Assembly (NCBI GenBank): GCA_036751905.1
Contig: DAIOTP010000003.1
Span: 3,773-67,772 of the forward strand
Direction of reading: 5' to 3'
Source: T3Sed10-241 sp036751905
GTDB taxonomy: Bacteria; Bacteroidota; Bacteroidia; Flavobacteriales_D; Cryomorphaceae
Length of the DNA stretch: 64,000 nucleotides
This document shows positions 61,835 to 64,000 of the stretch, piece by piece (position 1 is the first letter of the stretch; each line of letters opens with the position of its first letter). Below the pieces are notes generated by a model. That model worked only from the letters and a program-made list of their open reading frames with translations. It was not told where the DNA came from and did not search any database. A program made the position numbers and the translations under genes.

Positions 61835-62104
61835 ATGTATCTAACTCCAGAAGTTAAAACAGAAATTTTTAAGAAGCACGGCAAGTCTGAAACAGACACC
61901 GGCTCAGCAGAAGGCCAAATTGCGCTTTTCACCTTTCGCATCAACCACCTTACTGAACACCTCAAGCGCAACCATAAAGACTACGCTACAGAGCGTGCCC
62001 TGGTGACTTTGGTTGGAAAGAGAAGGAGCTTGCTCGACTACTTAAAGCACAAAGATATTGAGCGCTACAGAGCGGTCATCAAAGAGCTGGGAATCCGCAA
62101 GTAA
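61835..62104 (+). CDS. rpsO: 30S ribosomal protein S15
   Basis: An 89-residue small-subunit protein that binds 16S rRNA helices 20-22. It has the typical TGSAEGQIALFTFRINHLTE, HLKRNHKDYATERALV and LVGKRRSLLDYLKHKDIERY. The length is standard. It precedes pnp, as in many bacteria, with a terminator between the two. Some S15 proteins repress their own mRNA, but the short leader here shows no known S15-binding fold. Confidence 0.98.
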   Translation: MYLTPEVKTEIFKKHGKSETDTGSAEGQIALFTFRINHLTEHLKRNHKDYATERALVTLVGKRRSLLDYLKHKDIERYRAVIKELGIRK

Positions 62105-62134
62105 GCAGATTAAACGCACTTTAAAAACGTATTT

Positions 62135-62178
62135 GAGAGAGGCAAAGGTTGAAAATACCCTTGCCTCTCTTTGTTTTT
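62135..62178 (+). terminator. Terminator or attenuator between rpsO and pnp
   Basis: Stem GAGAGGCAA with TTGCCTCTC, extended by two G-C pairs past one mismatch, then TTTGTTTTT. No clear -7 element follows before pnp, so pnp may depend partly on read-through, as in the E. coli rpsO-pnp arrangement. Confidence 0.8.
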
Positions 62179-62226
62179 CCGCAAGGAATGAAATGGATAT
62201 AAAATCTCAACATAGAATCAAACAAT

Positions 62227-64000
62227 GAATTACGAATTAATCTCAAAAACCATTGACCTGGGTAATGGCAAAACCATTAGCATCGAAACAGGTAAGCTTG
62301 CCAAACAGGCTGATGGTGCAGTGATGGTACGCATGGGCGATACCATGATGCTTGCTACCGTAGTAGCCAACAAAGAGGCCAAAGAAGGCGTTGACTTCCT
62401 CCCCCTTACACTGGACTACCGCGAAAAATATGCCTCTACCGGGCGCTTTCCCGGCGGTTTCTTTAAACGTGAAGCCCGGCCTAGTACAGATGAAATTTTG
62501 ACAATGCGCCTTGTTGACCGCGCCCTGCGTCCTCTTTTCCCTAAGGATTACCACTGTGAAATACAGGTGATGCTCGCACTCATGTCGTCGGACAAGAGCA
62601 ACCAGCCAGATGCCTTGGCATGTTTGGCTGCATCGGCAGCTATCGCTGTTTCAGATATTCCATTCAATGGTCCCGTATCGGAAGTGCGCGTGGCAAGGAT
62701 TGATGGCCGTTTTATTGTCAACCCTACCTTTGAAGAAATGGAAGGCAATGACATGGATATCATGGTGGCAGCTACTGCTGATAGCATTGTCATGGTAGAA
62801 GGCGAAATGAAAGAAGTGAGTGAGGATGATATGGTGGAAGCCATTGCATTGGCCCACGAGGCCATCAAAAAACAAGTAGCCGTATTGACAGCGCTGGGCG
62901 AAGCTGTTGCCAAGTCGAGCCCCAAGCGCGAGTACGAAAAAGAAGTGGTGGATGAAGAGCTCCGTGCTGCGGTAGTGGCACACAGCTACCAGGCATGCTA
63001 CGATATTGCAAAGCAAAACCTGAGCAAAGAAGAGAGAGGCCTCGCCTTTAAACAAGTGCGCCTTGACTTTTTGGAAAAATACCCTGAAGAAGAGCAAGAA
63101 GCAATTTCCACTCTGGTAAAGAAATACCACAGCGAAGCACAAAAAGATGCGGTGCGCAAACTTGTACTTGAAGAAAAAATACGCCTCGACGGTCGCCGTC
63201 CGGATGAAATCCGACCGATATGGTGTGAAATTGACTACCTGCCGGGCACCCACGGTTCCTCGATCTTCACCCGTGGTGAAACACAGTCGCTCACTACCCT
63301 TACCTTGGGTTCGAAGCTCGATGAGCAATCGATTGATGGCGCGCTGATTCAAGGCAAAGAAAACTTTATGCTCCACTATAACTTTCCACCGTTCTCTACG
63401 GGTGAGGCATATCCGTTACGTGGAACTTCACGAAGGGAGATAGGCCATGGAGCATTGGCATTGAGGGCATTGAAGAATGTAATTCCAAAAGCCCCTGAGA
63501 ATCCTTACACCATCCGTATTGTGAGTGATATTTTGGAATCGAACGGTTCCTCTTCGATGGCTACAGTGTGCGCTGGTACGCTGGCCCTTATGGATGGTGG
63601 CATCAAAATAAAAGCCCCTGTATCGGGCATTGCCATGGGCCTCATCTCTGACAAAGAGTCGGGCAAATTTGCAGTGCTCTCGGATATCCTCGGTGATGAA
63701 GACCACCTGGGCGACATGGACTTTAAAATTACAGGTACATCAGCAGGTATCACCGCTTGCCAAATGGACATCAAAATTCAAGGTTTGAGTTTTGAAATAT
63801 TGAAGCAAGCCCTTTATCAGGCGCGCGATGGCAGGGCACATATCCTTGGTGAAATGCTCAAAACCATTGACAAACCCCGTGAAGATTACAAAGCGCATGC
63901 TCCACGTATCGTTTCCTTCATCGTGCCCAAGGATATGATCGGTGCAATTATTGGACCTGGAGGAAAAATCATTCAGGAAATCCAAGCCAGCACCAATACA
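62227..64000 (+). CDS. pnp: Polyribonucleotide nucleotidyltransferase, 3' partial
   Basis: The PNPase gene starts at the ATG at 62227 and runs off the window after 591 codons. The first RNase PH domain (MVRMGDTMMLATVVA, TGRFPGGFFKREARPSTDEI) is followed by an alpha-helical linker. The second RNase PH domain carries FTRGETQSLTTLTLG, GEAYPLRGTSRREIGHG and LESNGSSSMATVCAG with the phosphate- and metal-binding residues. The KH domain has begun at FIVPKDMIGAIIGPGGKIIQ when the window ends; the S1 domain lies beyond. It degrades RNA 3' to 5' using phosphate. Confidence 0.97.

Overview
The window reads as one piece of a Bacteroidota chromosome, draft-quality and possibly from a metagenome. The evidence is type IX secretion (T9SS) genes and substrates (a gliding-motility C-terminal domain protein with a PorP/SprF partner, PorG, three proteins with type A sorting domains), a SusC-like TonB receptor, families typical of the phylum (TamL, DUF4296, DUF368, BatA), and repeated TAnnTTTG promoter elements just upstream of start codons. 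A flavobacterial-type lineage is plausible but not proven. Coding is dense, TTG and GTG starts recur, and no intergenic stretch reaches 300 bases. Three 10-N runs are assembly placeholders. One of them splits a TonB receptor gene into two apparent frames. I found no tRNA, rRNA, CRISPR array, insertion sequence or prophage.

Layout. 1-3326: end of a large T9SS surface protein and its PorP/SprF partner. 3360-9713: PaiB-like protein, BatA, a dihydroorotase-like protein without metal ligands, an MBL hydrolase and a conserved protein of unknown function. 9716-19003 (minus strand): murI; the envelope operon porG-uppS-bamA-skp-skp; a small Omp85 protein with nadK; a CBS protein. 19084-20552: pdxJ and an esterase. 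20688-26770 (minus): a three-gene T9SS/TonB operon (lamin-tail protein, TonB receptor, two-HKD phospholipase D protein). 26977-32303: small secreted proteins, polyprenol-P-mannose synthase, a second dihydroorotase, a DUF4296 lipoprotein and an SDR enzyme. 32586-43396: cytoplasmic alpha-glucan metabolism (GlgE, maltokinase, GlgB, GH57/DUF3536, a lone CBM48 protein, GH31). 43488-47476: PagL-like deacylase and an unusual T9SS-secreted glycosidase-like protein. 47496-64000: housekeeping genes (purC, phoH, SAM hydroxide adenosyltransferase, aroE, DUF368 translocase, rhodanese, ComA-like, TPR, glmM, cysteine desulfurase, TrmH, tamL, accD, rpsO, pnp).

How the genes work together. Envelope building is the main theme: UppS and the DUF368 protein for undecaprenyl carriers, GlmM and MurI for peptidoglycan precursors, BamA/Skp/TamL and a third Omp85 protein for outer-membrane assembly, and PorG plus four T9SS cargo proteins for surface display. 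A second theme is storage glucan made through maltose-1-phosphate (GlgE, Mak, GlgB) with cytoplasmic trimming enzymes but no trehalose synthase nearby. The best candidates for undescribed biology are the operon at 20688-26770, the glycosidase-like protein at 44714-47476, the conserved protein at 8262-9713, and promoters so close to start codons that several transcripts should be leaderless.
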